Notes: generated from the letters alone by a model not told the origin. A stretch of DNA of 44,224 bases from UBA5232 sp035370405 (GCA_035370405.1 DAOOVT010000007.1:1-44224); one strand, 5' to 3'; numbered from the stretch's first letter, positions 9,125-17,899 are shown. Made by a program: numbers and translations.

Positions 9125-10309
9125 ATGAAAACTATCAAATCAATATCCATTCTCATAGCAACTATTTTAGTTCTTGGGCTAACAGAACACACAGTAAGAG
9201 CATTCTCCTTCTACTCTGTGTCTTCACAAAAATTTGATTCCTCTCTAATTGAACTAACATCTCAGGAATACTCTCAACCAGACAAAATCTTTGTAACTCA
9301 GATAGGAACAAAAGCGAAATCGCTAACAAGAGACCCTGCAAAATGGGTTAAATCGCTATTCTACTATTCAATTACAAGACTTAATTTGAAAGATATCCCA
9401 TATACATACCTAATAGATGAAGATGGATTAGTCTACCAAGGGAAAAGTGGATACATAGGTGCTGATATAGGGATAAATGATGCAAAAGGAGTCATCATGA
9501 TAGGGTATCTCTCTAACAACGCCGTAATGACCAACAGGGCAGAAGAATCACTAAAAGAAATTGTTGATGAAATTGGTGCTAACTGGGGAATATCCAAAAT
9601 AGAAGCGGTAACATTAGACATCAGTAAAAATGACAATGGACTTCCAACAATTTCATACTCAACTTCAACTGACGAATTTGCTGATTCAATCCATGGATTA
9701 TTTGACGAATGGACTGGCTACGAAAAAAGCAATTTGAAATACAAAGCTGAAATTCAAAATTTACAATATGAAAAAGATATTGAAGTATTAAAACGAACAA
9801 AGATCAAACTCTCAGTGAAAAACATGAACGATTTTGTATGGTTTACAGACATTGATCCAATCTATATAGCTACGGCAAATGGAAAAGACAGCAATTTTGC
9901 AATAAACCAAGTTTGGGAAAGTTTCAGCCGTCCAACTAGTATCTCAGGGAAAGCTATCCTTCCAGGGGAAACAGTAGATGTCGAATTTGAAATGGAGGCT
10001 AAAGTGCAGGTTGGTGAAGCCAAAGAATCATTTGTGTTACTAAAATACAATGATGAACCATTTGAAGGTTCTAATTTTGATGTAATTCTTAATGTAGTCA
10101 GTGGCAATTCAACTTTGGTAAAGGTAACTTCTCCTCAATATGGATTTGTGAACGTAAGAGAGTGTCAGTGGTATAGTTGCAAAGTTTTGGATACAATAAA
10201 CGATGGCACAGTACTTATACTTCTGGAAGAAAAAGATGGCTGGTCGAGGGTAAAGTTTAGTGCAGATGCAGAAGGGTGGATTGCATCAAGATACCTAAAA
10301 AAGATTTAG
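9125..10309 (+). CDS. secreted PGRP/amidase-2-like protein with C-terminal SH3 domain
   Basis: The ATG at 9125 was chosen because it gives a clean signal peptide (KTIKSISILIATILVLGL); the frame extends upstream to a GTG at 9089. The mature N-terminal domain resembles N-acetylmuramoyl-L-alanine amidase 2/PGRP folds: DIPYTYLIDEDGLVYQGKSG, then IGADIGIND and GVIMIGYLSNN, with a downstream helix (TNRAEESLKEIVDEIGANWG). The zinc-binding His expected after IGA is Asp, and the early His is also missing, so the domain is probably catalytically dead and may only bind muropeptides. The C-terminal ~65 residues (VNVRECQWYSCKVL to DGWSRVKF and GWIASRYL) form a bacterial SH3 domain, typically wall-binding. 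It is the last gene of the envelope cluster. Confidence 0.7.
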   Translation: MKTIKSISILIATILVLGLTEHTVRAFSFYSVSSQKFDSSLIELTSQEYSQPDKIFVTQIGTKAKSLTRDPAKWVKSLFYYSITRLNLKDIPYTYLIDEDGLVYQGKSGYIGADIGINDAKGVIMIGYLSNNAVMTNRAEESLKEIVDEIGANWGISKIEAVTLDISKNDNGLPTISYSTSTDEFADSIHGLFDEWTGYEKSNLKYKAEIQNLQYEKDIEVLKRTKIKLSVKNMNDFVWFTDIDPIYIATANGKDSNFAINQVWESFSRPTSISGKAILPGETVDVEFEMEAKVQVGEAKESFVLLKYNDEPFEGSNFDVILNVVSGNSTLVKVTSPQYGFVNVRECQWYSCKVLDTINDGTVLILLEEKDGWSRVKFSADAEGWIASRYLKKI

Positions 10310-10321
10310 TAAAAACTTTCT

Positions 10322-12483
10322 ATGGACACAGATACTATTTTAGAGGGATTAAACCCTGAACAAAAAAAAGCTGTCCTATGTACAGAAGGACCTCTTCTTG
10401 TTTTTGCCGGTGCAGGATCTGGAAAAACTCGGGTTATTACAAACAGAATAGCCTATCTAATAATTGGTAAAAATGTAAAGCCAGAAAATATAATGGCGGT
10501 AACATTTACGAAGAAGGCTGCTGGTGAAATGCAAGAAAGAGTTACATCTCTGCTAAAAGAATTAAATTTCAAAGGAAAAGGATTTCCAACAATAGGGACT
10601 TTTCACTCAATAGGGGCAACAATACTGAGAGTAAATGCAAAAGAAGTTGGACTTACCCACAATTTTTCCATTTACGATTCTGATGACAGTGAAAATGTCA
10701 TAAAGGAAATACTAAATGAAATGATGATAGATACTAAGCAAGTAAAGCCCCAATCAATCGCTTATTTTATAAATAGTGCAAAAGACGAGATGATTTCTCC
10801 AGAACAATTCGGGTATCGTTATTCGGGATATATAGAAGATATAGTCTCTAGCGTTTATCCAGAATATCAGAAAAGACTTATGGCACAAAACTCTGTAGAC
10901 TTCAGTGATCTGCTATATCTCACAGTAAAATTACTCGAAGAAAACGAATTGGTAAGGAAAAAATATCAAGAATTATACAAATACATTCTCATAGATGAAT
11001 ACCAAGACACAAACAATGCTCAGTACAAATTTGCAAAAATTCTTTCAGAAAAATATGGGAATATATGTGTTGTTGGGGACGATGATCAGGGAATATATGC
11101 NNNNNNNNNNNNNNNNNNNNNNNNNNNNNNNNNNNNNNNNNNNNNNNNNNNNNNNNNNNNNNNNNNNNNNNNNNNNNNNNNNNNNNNNNNNNNNNNNNNN
11201 CAGAAAAATATGGGAATATATGTGTTGTTGGGGACGATGATCAGGGAATATATGCTTGGAGGGGTGCTAATATTAAAAATATTCAGAGTTTCCAAGACGA
11301 TTTTGATAAAGTTTCTGTTGTCAAATTAGAGCAAAACTATCGCTCAACAAAAAATGTCATAGAGGCAGCAGTTAATGTTATAAAACAGAATAATAGCAGG
11401 GTTGAAAAAGTTCTTTGGACAGACAATAACGAAGGTGAAAAAATCACAATTTACCAAGCATCTGACCAAGAAGATGAAGCCTTATATATCACGCAACAAG
11501 TGAAAAATCTCCAACAACAAATGATTCCACTAAAAAATATTGCTGTTCTGTACAGAACGAATTATCAATCAAGGGCTGTAGAGGAGGCTTTATTGAAAAG
11601 TGGATTACCATACAAACTTGTCGGAGGTTTTCGATTTTATGAAAGAAAAGAAATTAAAGATATAGTTAGTTATTTGAGATTCTGTTTTAATCTTAAAGAT
11701 GAATTAAGTCTTAATAGAATAATTAATATTCCTAGTAGGAAAATGGGACCGAAAGCAATAGCAGATGTACATTCAATAGCGAAAGATGCTGATGTTACAA
11801 TAGGGGAATTAATAGCCATAGCATATATAATTATAAATCCTGAGTTAGAAGGGGAATTACTGATAGAAAGAAAGAAAATAGAAAAAGTCTCTTCTATGCG
11901 AGATAAATGGGAGAAATATGCAAATGTCATAAATCTGTTTGGGAATTTATATTTTATGGCTCAAAAAGAGACGTTATTGGAAACAATAGAAAATATTTTA
12001 AAAAGCACAAAATACATAGAATCGTTTGATGATGGTAGTGAAGTAGCTCAAATGCAGAAGGAAAATATTCAAGAATTGAAAAATGTTGCATCATTGTATT
12101 CAAATAAATATGGCTTAAAAAGTTTGGAGATCTTTTTAAATGAGGTAAACTTAATTGAACAGGAGCAAGGAAAAAATCAAGATGGAACAAATAATTATTT
12201 GAATTTGATGACATTGCATTCTTCTAAAGGGTTAGAATTTGATTATGTATTTATGATAGGAATGGAGGAAGGGCTGTTACCACATTCGAGGGCATTTGTT
12301 GATGAGAAGGAATTGGAGGAGGAAAGAAGACTTTGTTATGTTGGGATTACGAGGGCAAAACAGAAGTTATTTATGACTTTTGCAGAGAGTAGGCAAACAA
12401 GAGAAGGATACGCCTCTCAAATTCCATCTAGATTTCTTGGAGAGATACCACAAGAAATATGTGAGTACTATAGTTATAGGTAG
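10322..12483 (+). CDS. uvrD: UvrD/PcrA superfamily 1 DNA helicase (interrupted by an assembly gap)
   Basis: 3'-5' DNA helicase of repair and replication restart. Motifs are in order: Walker A GAGSGKT near residue 30, TFHSIG (Ia region), DEYQDTN (II), GDDDQGIYAWRGA (III), NYRS (IV), TLHSSKGLEFDYVF (V) and YVGITRAKQKLF (VI). The 100 N at 11101-11200 are flanked by an exact 55-base repeat. Removing the N run and one repeat copy (155 bases) gives one continuous frame of 668 residues with an intact motif III, so the gene is whole and the break is an assembly artefact. It is slightly shorter than typical PcrA (about 720), with little beyond motif VI, so the C-terminal RNA polymerase-binding Tudor domain may be absent. 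It converges with the next gene, four bases apart. Confidence 0.9.
11046..11255. repeat. exact 55-bp direct repeat flanking a 100-base N gap (assembly artefact)
   Basis: Bases 11046-11100 and 11201-11255 are identical over 55 bases, with exactly 100 N between them. The length fits an assembler k-mer overlap, and 100 N is a standard placeholder for a gap of unknown size. Merging the copies restores the helicase motif III in frame. This is not a biological repeat. Confidence 0.92.
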
Positions 12484-12487
12484 GTAA

Positions 12488-13432
12488 CTAGTTGTTGCCA
12501 TCTAACCAACTTAGCTCTCCATATGTTTTTACATATTCCTTATACACTCCAGGCCACATATTTTTAGGATTTGCACCAGCCCTTATTTTTTCTAGGGTTC
12601 TTTGAATTTGTTTGGTTCCGTCAAATATATTGTCATTAGGATATGATGTGTACCAAAGGCAAGGATCCCATTGGAAAAGCCCTTTGTAGTATGATTTGTT
12701 GCTTTCAGCATTGCATCCTGATTCGAGCCTCATTGTAAATTTGAGCCATTGCTTTTCTTCGTTGGTAGCTGATATCCCGTCAATGTATGATTCCCAAAAT
12801 GGACAATTGTAACCTCTTTGTATGACTGAATCTGGGGTATCATTAGGTCCCTCTAGGATTATTATTTCAGGTTGTGGCTGTCTTACTATCGTTTGATTTA
12901 GTATTTCCTCGTTGGAAAGTTCTCCACTTATATATGTTTTTTTTACTGTTGTAGATTGTATGCCTAGAACGCCAGTTTGTTTTACTGATTGCTTTTGCAA
13001 TTTCTGGCAGAGGGTGGTGCCTTGGATTTCTGTCGTGAAGAGGATATCGGAGAATAGTTCTTCTACTGTTGTTGTATAGGTATCGACTCGAACAAAAGTT
13101 TGTTGGAGTAGTAATCCTGTTGGAGAGGTTGATGTTATTATATTGTTGTTGGTTAGTGGGTATCCAAGATCGAGTAAAGCGGAAATAACAGAGGGTTTGT
13201 TGGTTAAATGAGATGTTATCCTACCGTTATAATTGACGGTGATTAGCTTTATGTGTGGGGAGCTCTCAATTTCTTCTTGAGTTACGCCAGAAAGTTGTTC
13301 CAGAAGTTGATAATACAAATTGGGGTCAGATTTACTGAATTCTGCGGCGGCAAAAGAGTACTTCGGGGTATGCTGAAACCCATAGGAAAGAAGAAGAGCG
13401 ACGGCGACGGTACATAAAATTTTGGTTTTCAT
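12488..13432 (-). CDS. Rpf/YabE-like secreted wall hydrolase (DUF348, G5, lysozyme-like)
   Basis: This 314-residue protein has a signal peptide (about residues 1-29). A DUF348-like segment (about 60-115, with GRITSHLTNKPSVISALLDLG) is followed by a G5-like domain (about 118-196, TTEIQGTTLCQKLQKQSVKQ to QTIVRQPQPEI). A C-terminal lysozyme/transglycosylase-like domain (about 210-310) has the likely catalytic Glu at residue 237 in MRLESGC and a KGLFQWDP segment. This order is that of resuscitation-promoting factor and YabE/Sps-type muralytic enzymes, which cleave the glycan strand. It is exported and acts on peptidoglycan. The gene runs against its neighbours and converges on the helicase. A promoter-like element lies directly upstream, giving a very short 5' leader. 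Confidence 0.75.
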   Translation of the reverse strand: MKTKILCTVAVALLLSYGFQHTPKYSFAAAEFSKSDPNLYYQLLEQLSGVTQEEIESSPHIKLITVNYNGRITSHLTNKPSVISALLDLGYPLTNNNIITSTSPTGLLLQQTFVRVDTYTTTVEELFSDILFTTEIQGTTLCQKLQKQSVKQTGVLGIQSTTVKKTYISGELSNEEILNQTIVRQPQPEIIILEGPNDTPDSVIQRGYNCPFWESYIDGISATNEEKQWLKFTMRLESGCNAESNKSYYKGLFQWDPCLWYTSYPNDNIFDGTKQIQRTLEKIRAGANPKNMWPGVYKEYVKTYGELSWLDGNN

Positions 13433-13442
13433 ATAACCCTAT

Positions 13443-13471
13443 TTTATCACACGCAGCAATCTTCTGATCAA
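13443..13471 (-). promoter_or_regulatory. probable promoter of the Rpf-like gene
   Basis: On the minus strand, a -35 TTGATC (13466-13471) is followed after 17 bases by a -10 GATAAA (13443-13448), with a TG one base before the -10. The predicted start is about three bases before the ATG at 13432, so the leader is almost absent. Confidence 0.4.
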
Positions 13472-13492
13472 GGTTCTACCTAGGGCGAACCT
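13470..13492 (+). repeat. REP-like repeat, left copy (AGGTTC...GAACCT)
   Basis: This 23-base element starts AAGGTTCTACCTA and ends GAACCT. It matches 20 of 23 bases of the element at 14129-14151. Each copy contains the inverted repeat AGGTTC/GAACCT. The two copies lie on either side of most of the Y1 transposase gene, which is the arrangement expected for sequences recognised by REP-associated transposases. Confidence 0.45.
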
Positions 13493-13618
13493 GCAAGATA
13501 CAAAATGGGCTGAAATCTCCTTAATTAAAGATTTTTTGGTATGTAAATGTATTACCATTTGTTATTAGAATAGACCCTTCGAAAGCAAAATCCACAGTGC
13601 GAATAAGGGAAAATTCGG

Positions 13619-13648
13619 AATAAGGGTGAACCTAGGCTCACCCTTATT
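13619..13648 (+). repeat. 11-bp inverted repeat hairpin upstream of the Y1 transposase
   Basis: AATAAGGGTGA (13619-13629) pairs perfectly with TCACCCTTATT (13638-13648) across an 8-base loop that contains CCTAGG. A T-rich stretch follows (from about 13655). It could be a rho-independent terminator or a REP-type hairpin recognised by the downstream transposase. No gene ends just upstream on the plus strand, which favours the REP reading. Confidence 0.5.
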
Positions 13649-13690
13649 TGCAATATTTTTTTAATATTTCTCGTGTATCATAAATAGAAC

Positions 13691-14197
13691 ATGGAAAATC
13701 ACATAAGTATAAATGAATATAAAAAATTTGGTGTCTACCATGTCTATAACAGAGGGCATAGAAAATGTAGAATCTGTATGGATTTTGAAGATCGTTATAC
13801 TTTGATTCGTTATCTTCGCAAAGCTGAAAATTCTTTTGATGTAACTATTTTATGCTATTGTGTAATGCGTAATCACTACCATCTAATACTAAGACTTGGC
13901 TCAAGCAAAAGTGATATTTCGAGGATGATGCATAAAAGTATGACATGTTATGGTATGTACTTTAATAGAAAATATGGGTTTAGTGGTAGTATATTTCAAG
14001 GAAGTTTTAAATGTAGAGAAGTTCAATATAGGGGTGATTTAGACAATTTGATTAAATATATAAAAAACAATCCGCAAAAAGAAGGATTATGCAATGTGAA
14101 TAAGCAATATCGTTGGTTGTATATCAAAAAGGTTCTACCTAAGATGAACCTAAAGGAGGGCAAGAGCAGAGATTCCGAAATTTTCGATTTGTGGTAG
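13691..14197 (+). CDS. REP-associated tyrosine transposase (Y1_Tnp, RAYT-like)
   Basis: This 168-residue HUH-superfamily protein has GVYHVYNRGHRK at the N-terminus, the metal-binding HYH (H62, H64) in VMRNHYHLIL, a likely catalytic Tyr at Y87 in SMTCYGMYFNRKYG, FSGSIFQGSFKCREVQ, and the closing YIKNNPQKEGL. These are the landmarks of TnpA_REP/RAYT proteins, single-strand DNA nucleases thought to mobilise REP hairpins. The length is close to the usual 150-200, and no residue looks broken. An AGGTTC/GAACCT repeat lies both upstream and inside the 3' end of the gene, and a hairpin lies just upstream. No IS200-type ends or partner orf were seen, so it is probably a resident RAYT rather than a full insertion sequence. 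Confidence 0.8.
   Translation: MENHISINEYKKFGVYHVYNRGHRKCRICMDFEDRYTLIRYLRKAENSFDVTILCYCVMRNHYHLILRLGSSKSDISRMMHKSMTCYGMYFNRKYGFSGSIFQGSFKCREVQYRGDLDNLIKYIKNNPQKEGLCNVNKQYRWLYIKKVLPKMNLKEGKSRDSEIFDLW
14129..14151 (+). repeat. REP-like repeat, right copy, inside the Y1 transposase 3' end
   Basis: This copy matches 20 of 23 bases of 13470-13492 and has the same AGGTTC/GAACCT inverted repeat. It overlaps codons for the KVLPKMNLK region of the transposase, so coding constraint acts on it too. Confidence 0.45.
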
Positions 14198-14206
14198 ACT
14201 GTACTT

Positions 14207-15676
14207 ATGAGTGTTTTGGAAAAGAAGAAGAGTAAAACTATTAAAATATGGTTGCCCGCAGTTGTTTTGCTAATTGCTGGATTATGTTTAGCTGGATGGT
14301 GGATGCAGAGTAAACATATTTCTCAGGGGCAACGAGATGACTATAGCATTAAAATAGCTGAAGCCGAAAAATCCTTAAATTCCAAGGAATATGCTTTGGC
14401 GTTGAACAAATATTATGAAGCCACGGAAATTATTCCTTCAAATATTTCAGCATATGAAGGAATAATCTCCATTCTTCTTCAAAAAAATCGTCCTAGTGAT
14501 GCATTCAACATAGTTGATAAATCCGCCAATGCGTTGTCAGCAACAGACAAATCGCGTCTCTATGTCATGGTCGGCGATTATTACTACGAAAGTCACGATT
14601 TCAATCGTGCAAAAGAAATCTATCAAAATGGCATTGGCTTGGGAGTTGAAAATATGAATGCTGATTTGAAGCTAGGAAAATCACTTCTTAACCTTGGAAA
14701 AATAAATGAGGCAAAAAGGCAATTTGAATTGGAAGGCTACGAAGATGAAGATCTGGCAGAAGCGAACTTGTTGAAGGCATATATCTATTCTTTAACAGAT
14801 TTTAACAAAGCGTCCGAAACATTATTATCTCTCACTCCTACAGATAAATATGTAGCTTACTACGAAGAATTTGATAAAGTCCTCAAATCCTTGGATACTG
14901 ACACAAAATTTAATTCAGCAAAACTTGCTCGTATATTTATAAACAATGGATACCCTTATCTAGCAATAAACATTCTAGAGCCAAAAGAAAGCGAAATCTC
15001 CGAGTACATAGAAGGATTATATTATCTAGGAAGAGCATATACGGAAACAGGGCAATACGACAGAGGAATTGAAGTTTTAGAAAAAAGCTTGGGGTTGGGG
15101 AGGATGCAAGCAGAGGTCCTTTGGACAATGAGCAGAGCGTATGTTGGGAAGAACGATCTCGATTCGGCTATCAAAACATATTCTGATACAGTAGCATTTG
15201 TAGGTAAGGACATAACTAAGGACCTTGCACAGGAGTACATAGGATTCCTTTTGAAAAACAAACAATATCTAAAAGCTGGTGAAAGTGTAACAACGATGCT
15301 TACAACTACTCAACCTGCTTTTTTATACATTCTTGGCATACAGAGCAATTATGAACTTAATGAATATAATAAAATAGCCTATTACCTAGAGCAACTAGGG
15401 AAATTATCTCTATCTGATGATGAGAAAAAGGAATACCTCTATTGGACTGCTAAAATTCAATTAAAAGATGAAAAGCTTGAGGAAGTAAATTCTACATTAA
15501 CAGAATTACTAACATTGGACAAATACAATCCAAAATATTACTTGCTCTTAGGCCGTTATCAAATAGCAAAAGGTGATTCAACCTCCGCAAAAGAATCGTT
15601 CAAAAAGTCCATAGAATACGATTTAAACAATTCTGTAACTGACGAAACTTTAAAACTGTTGTCTAATATTGAGTAG
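14207..15676 (+). CDS. membrane-anchored tetratricopeptide repeat protein
   Basis: This 489-residue protein has a basic N-terminus and a transmembrane helix (about residues 12-30), followed by helix-pair repeats to the end. Clear TPR-type units include ALNKYYEATEIIPSNISAYEGI, LYVMVGDYYYESHDFNRAKEIY, LYYLGRAYTETGQYDRGIEVLEKSL and the last YYLLLGRYQIAKGDSTSAKESFKKSIEYD. TPR domains are scaffolds for protein partners; no enzyme motif was seen. It starts 10 bases after the transposase gene and ends just before the fusA promoter. It therefore occupies the place where rpsL and rpsG usually precede fusA. The partner is unknown. Confidence 0.75.
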   Translation: MSVLEKKKSKTIKIWLPAVVLLIAGLCLAGWWMQSKHISQGQRDDYSIKIAEAEKSLNSKEYALALNKYYEATEIIPSNISAYEGIISILLQKNRPSDAFNIVDKSANALSATDKSRLYVMVGDYYYESHDFNRAKEIYQNGIGLGVENMNADLKLGKSLLNLGKINEAKRQFELEGYEDEDLAEANLLKAYIYSLTDFNKASETLLSLTPTDKYVAYYEEFDKVLKSLDTDTKFNSAKLARIFINNGYPYLAINILEPKESEISEYIEGLYYLGRAYTETGQYDRGIEVLEKSLGLGRMQAEVLWTMSRAYVGKNDLDSAIKTYSDTVAFVGKDITKDLAQEYIGFLLKNKQYLKAGESVTTMLTTTQPAFLYILGIQSNYELNEYNKIAYYLEQLGKLSLSDDEKKEYLYWTAKIQLKDEKLEEVNSTLTELLTLDKYNPKYYLLLGRYQIAKGDSTSAKESFKKSIEYDLNNSVTDETLKLLSNIE

Positions 15677-15687
15677 TTCTGTATAAT
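15659..15687 (+). promoter_or_regulatory. promoter of fusA
   Basis: A -35 TTGTCT (15659-15664), a 17-base spacer and a perfect -10 TATAAT (15682-15687) overlap the end of the TPR gene. The predicted start is near 15694, giving a leader of about 30 bases before the fusA ATG at 15726. Confidence 0.65.
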
Positions 15688-15725
15688 CGCAACTGTCCCT
15701 TTTGTTAATTTATGTAGAAATCTTT

Positions 15726-17828
15726 ATGGATAAAAGTACGTACAATGTAAAAATGCCTTTAGATAAGGTTAGAAATATTGGTATCATAGCTCACATAGAT
15801 GCAGGTAAAACCACCACAACAGAAAGGCTTTTGTATTTTACTGGGCAAGTTCACAAAATAGGAGAAACACATGAAGGAGAAGCAACAACTGATTTCATGG
15901 AACAAGAACAGGAAAGGGGCATTACGATAATGTCAGCAGCTGTAACATGTTTTTGGATACATGATGGACAGAAATATAGAATAAATATAATTGACACTCC
16001 TGGGCATGTTGACTTTACCGCTGAAGTAGAAAGATCTCTAAGAGTCCTCGATGGTGCTGTAGTAATATTTGATGGAAGAAAAGGAGTAGAGCCACAATCA
16101 GAAACAGTATGGAGACAGGCAAATAAATATCAAGTTCCAAGAATTTGCTTTATGAACAAGATCAATTTGATAGGTGGAGATTTTGATCACAGTTTTGAAA
16201 CTATAAAACATAGATTAAGCAACAAAGCTGTTGCTGTAACTTACCCAATAGGAAAAGAGCAAAATCTTCATGGCTATGTAGATTTAATAAAAATGAAGGC
16301 TTATGAATACAAAGGAACAGATACTCCAGATCTCATAGAATGTCCAATTCCAGATGACATAAAAGATAAAATAGATGAATTAAGAAACACTTTAGTTGAA
16401 GCTCTTGCAAGTGAAGATGATGCTTTAATGGAAAAATTCTTTGCTGGAGGAGAATTCACAACAGAAGAGCTATATTCTGCTTTGAGAAAAGGTACATTAG
16501 CAGGTAATATTTTCCCTGTTCTTGGTGGAGACTCCAGAACTGCGATGTCAAAAACACTTCTTGACTATATAACTATATGTCTTCCTTCTCCACTAGATAA
16601 AAAACCAGTTAAAGGAATAAATCCAAAAACAAAAGAAATAGAAGAAAGGAAACCAGATGAAAATGAGCCATTTGCAGGACTAGTATTCAAAATAGTAAAT
16701 GATTCTCATGTTGGGAATTTATCATATTTCAGAATATATTCTGGAAAAATAAACTCAGGATCATATGTCCTTAATTCGACAAAAGGTATCAAAGAAAGGG
16801 CAAGTAGATTAATATTAATGCATGCTGACGATAGAGAAGAGGTTGAATCTCTAAGGGTTGGAGATATAGGGGCAATTGTTGGATTAAAAGATTCCATAAC
16901 TGGGGATACTCTTTGTGATGAAGCTCACCCAATAATATTGGAACAGATACAATTTGCTGAACCAGTTATATCAGAGGCAATTGAACCAGTTACAAAATCT
17001 GACGAAGAAAGAATGTCCGAGGCTTTAGCTAGATTAACTAAAGAAGATCCTACATTCAAAGTTAAAACTGATACAGAAACTGGACAAACAATTATTTCTG
17101 GAATGGGTGAACTTCATTTAGATATAATAGTTGATAGGCTTAAAAGGGAATTTAATGTCTCTACAAATGTTGGAAAGCCACAAGTAGCATACAAAGAAAC
17201 GATTAAAAGTGTTGTGGAACAATCAGAAGGAAGATACATAAGGCAATCAGGAGGAAAAGGACAATATGGACATTGTTGGTTGAGGTTAGAACCTAATGAG
17301 AAAGGGAAAGGGTTTGAATTTATAAATGAAGTAAAAGGAGGTGCAATTCCAAGAGAATTTATCCCTGCTATACAAAAGGGAGTAGAAGAAGCTATGAAAT
17401 CTGGTGTTGTTGCGGGATATCCAGTCGTTGATATTAAAGTCACAGTTTTTGATGGTTCGTACCATGAAGTGGACTCCTCTGAAGCAGCATTCAAAATAGC
17501 TGGTTCTATGGCATTCAAGGAAGGATGTAAAAAAGGGAATCCTATTCTACTTGAACCAATAATGAAGGTAGATGTAGATACTCCAGATGATCATATGGGA
17601 GATGTTACTGGGTCACTAAGTAGCAAACGAGGTCAGATACAGGGAACTGAAAGCTTAGGAAATAATATAAGCAGAATAACAGCATTTGTTCCATTGTCTG
17701 AATTGTTCGGTTATACAAGTGAATTAAGATCAATAACTAGTGGTAGAGGTAGTGCAACGATAGAGCCATCACATTATGCCGAAGTACCGAGAAATATAGC
17801 TGAGGAAATAGCAGGAAAGAATATTTAA
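15726..17828 (+). CDS. fusA: elongation factor G with altered G4/G5 guanine-recognition motifs
   Basis: Translocase GTPase of the ribosome, full length (700 residues from the ATG at 15726; an upstream in-frame TTG at 15702 is less likely). G1 AHIDAGKTT, switch I ERGITI and G3 DTPGHVDF are canonical, and domains II-V are present (for example SGRGSATIEPSHYAEVP at the C-terminus). The G4 motif, normally NKMD, reads NKIN (N144-N147; the fourth codon is AAT at 16164-16166). The G5 motif, normally GSAxKN, reads GGDSRT with Asp269 where Ser is expected. The G4 Asp normally contacts guanine N1/N2, and the G5 Ser supports it. The gene is intact with conserved flanking sequence, so this is unlikely to be a sequencing error. 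It has its own promoter and lies 144 bases before tuf. Confidence 0.95.
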   Translation: MDKSTYNVKMPLDKVRNIGIIAHIDAGKTTTTERLLYFTGQVHKIGETHEGEATTDFMEQEQERGITIMSAAVTCFWIHDGQKYRINIIDTPGHVDFTAEVERSLRVLDGAVVIFDGRKGVEPQSETVWRQANKYQVPRICFMNKINLIGGDFDHSFETIKHRLSNKAVAVTYPIGKEQNLHGYVDLIKMKAYEYKGTDTPDLIECPIPDDIKDKIDELRNTLVEALASEDDALMEKFFAGGEFTTEELYSALRKGTLAGNIFPVLGGDSRTAMSKTLLDYITICLPSPLDKKPVKGINPKTKEIEERKPDENEPFAGLVFKIVNDSHVGNLSYFRIYSGKINSGSYVLNSTKGIKERASRLILMHADDREEVESLRVGDIGAIVGLKDSITGDTLCDEAHPIILEQIQFAEPVISEAIEPVTKSDEERMSEALARLTKEDPTFKVKTDTETGQTIISGMGELHLDIIVDRLKREFNVSTNVGKPQVAYKETIKSVVEQSEGRYIRQSGGKGQYGHCWLRLEPNEKGKGFEFINEVKGGAIPREFIPAIQKGVEEAMKSGVVAGYPVVDIKVTVFDGSYHEVDSSEAAFKIAGSMAFKEGCKKGNPILLEPIMKVDVDTPDDHMGDVTGSLSSKRGQIQGTESLGNNISRITAFVPLSELFGYTSELRSITSGRGSATIEPSHYAEVPRNIAEEIAGKNI

Positions 17829-17870
17829 TTTTAATTTCTTACATAAAAGTTAGAAAAAGGCTAAAAGTAC

Positions 17871-17899
17871 TTGCATATGTCATGACTTTTTGATAACAT
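17871..17899 (+). promoter_or_regulatory. probable promoter of tuf
   Basis: A -35 TTGCAT (17871-17876) and, 17 bases on, a -10-like TAACAT (17894-17899) lie in the fusA-tuf spacer. The predicted start is near 17906, leaving a leader of about 65 bases. The -10 is weak, so confidence is moderate. Confidence 0.45.

Noticed and set aside
11101..11200. uvrD as two genes or a pseudogene
   Set aside because: The flanking 55-bp repeat and the restored frame show that the break is an assembly gap.
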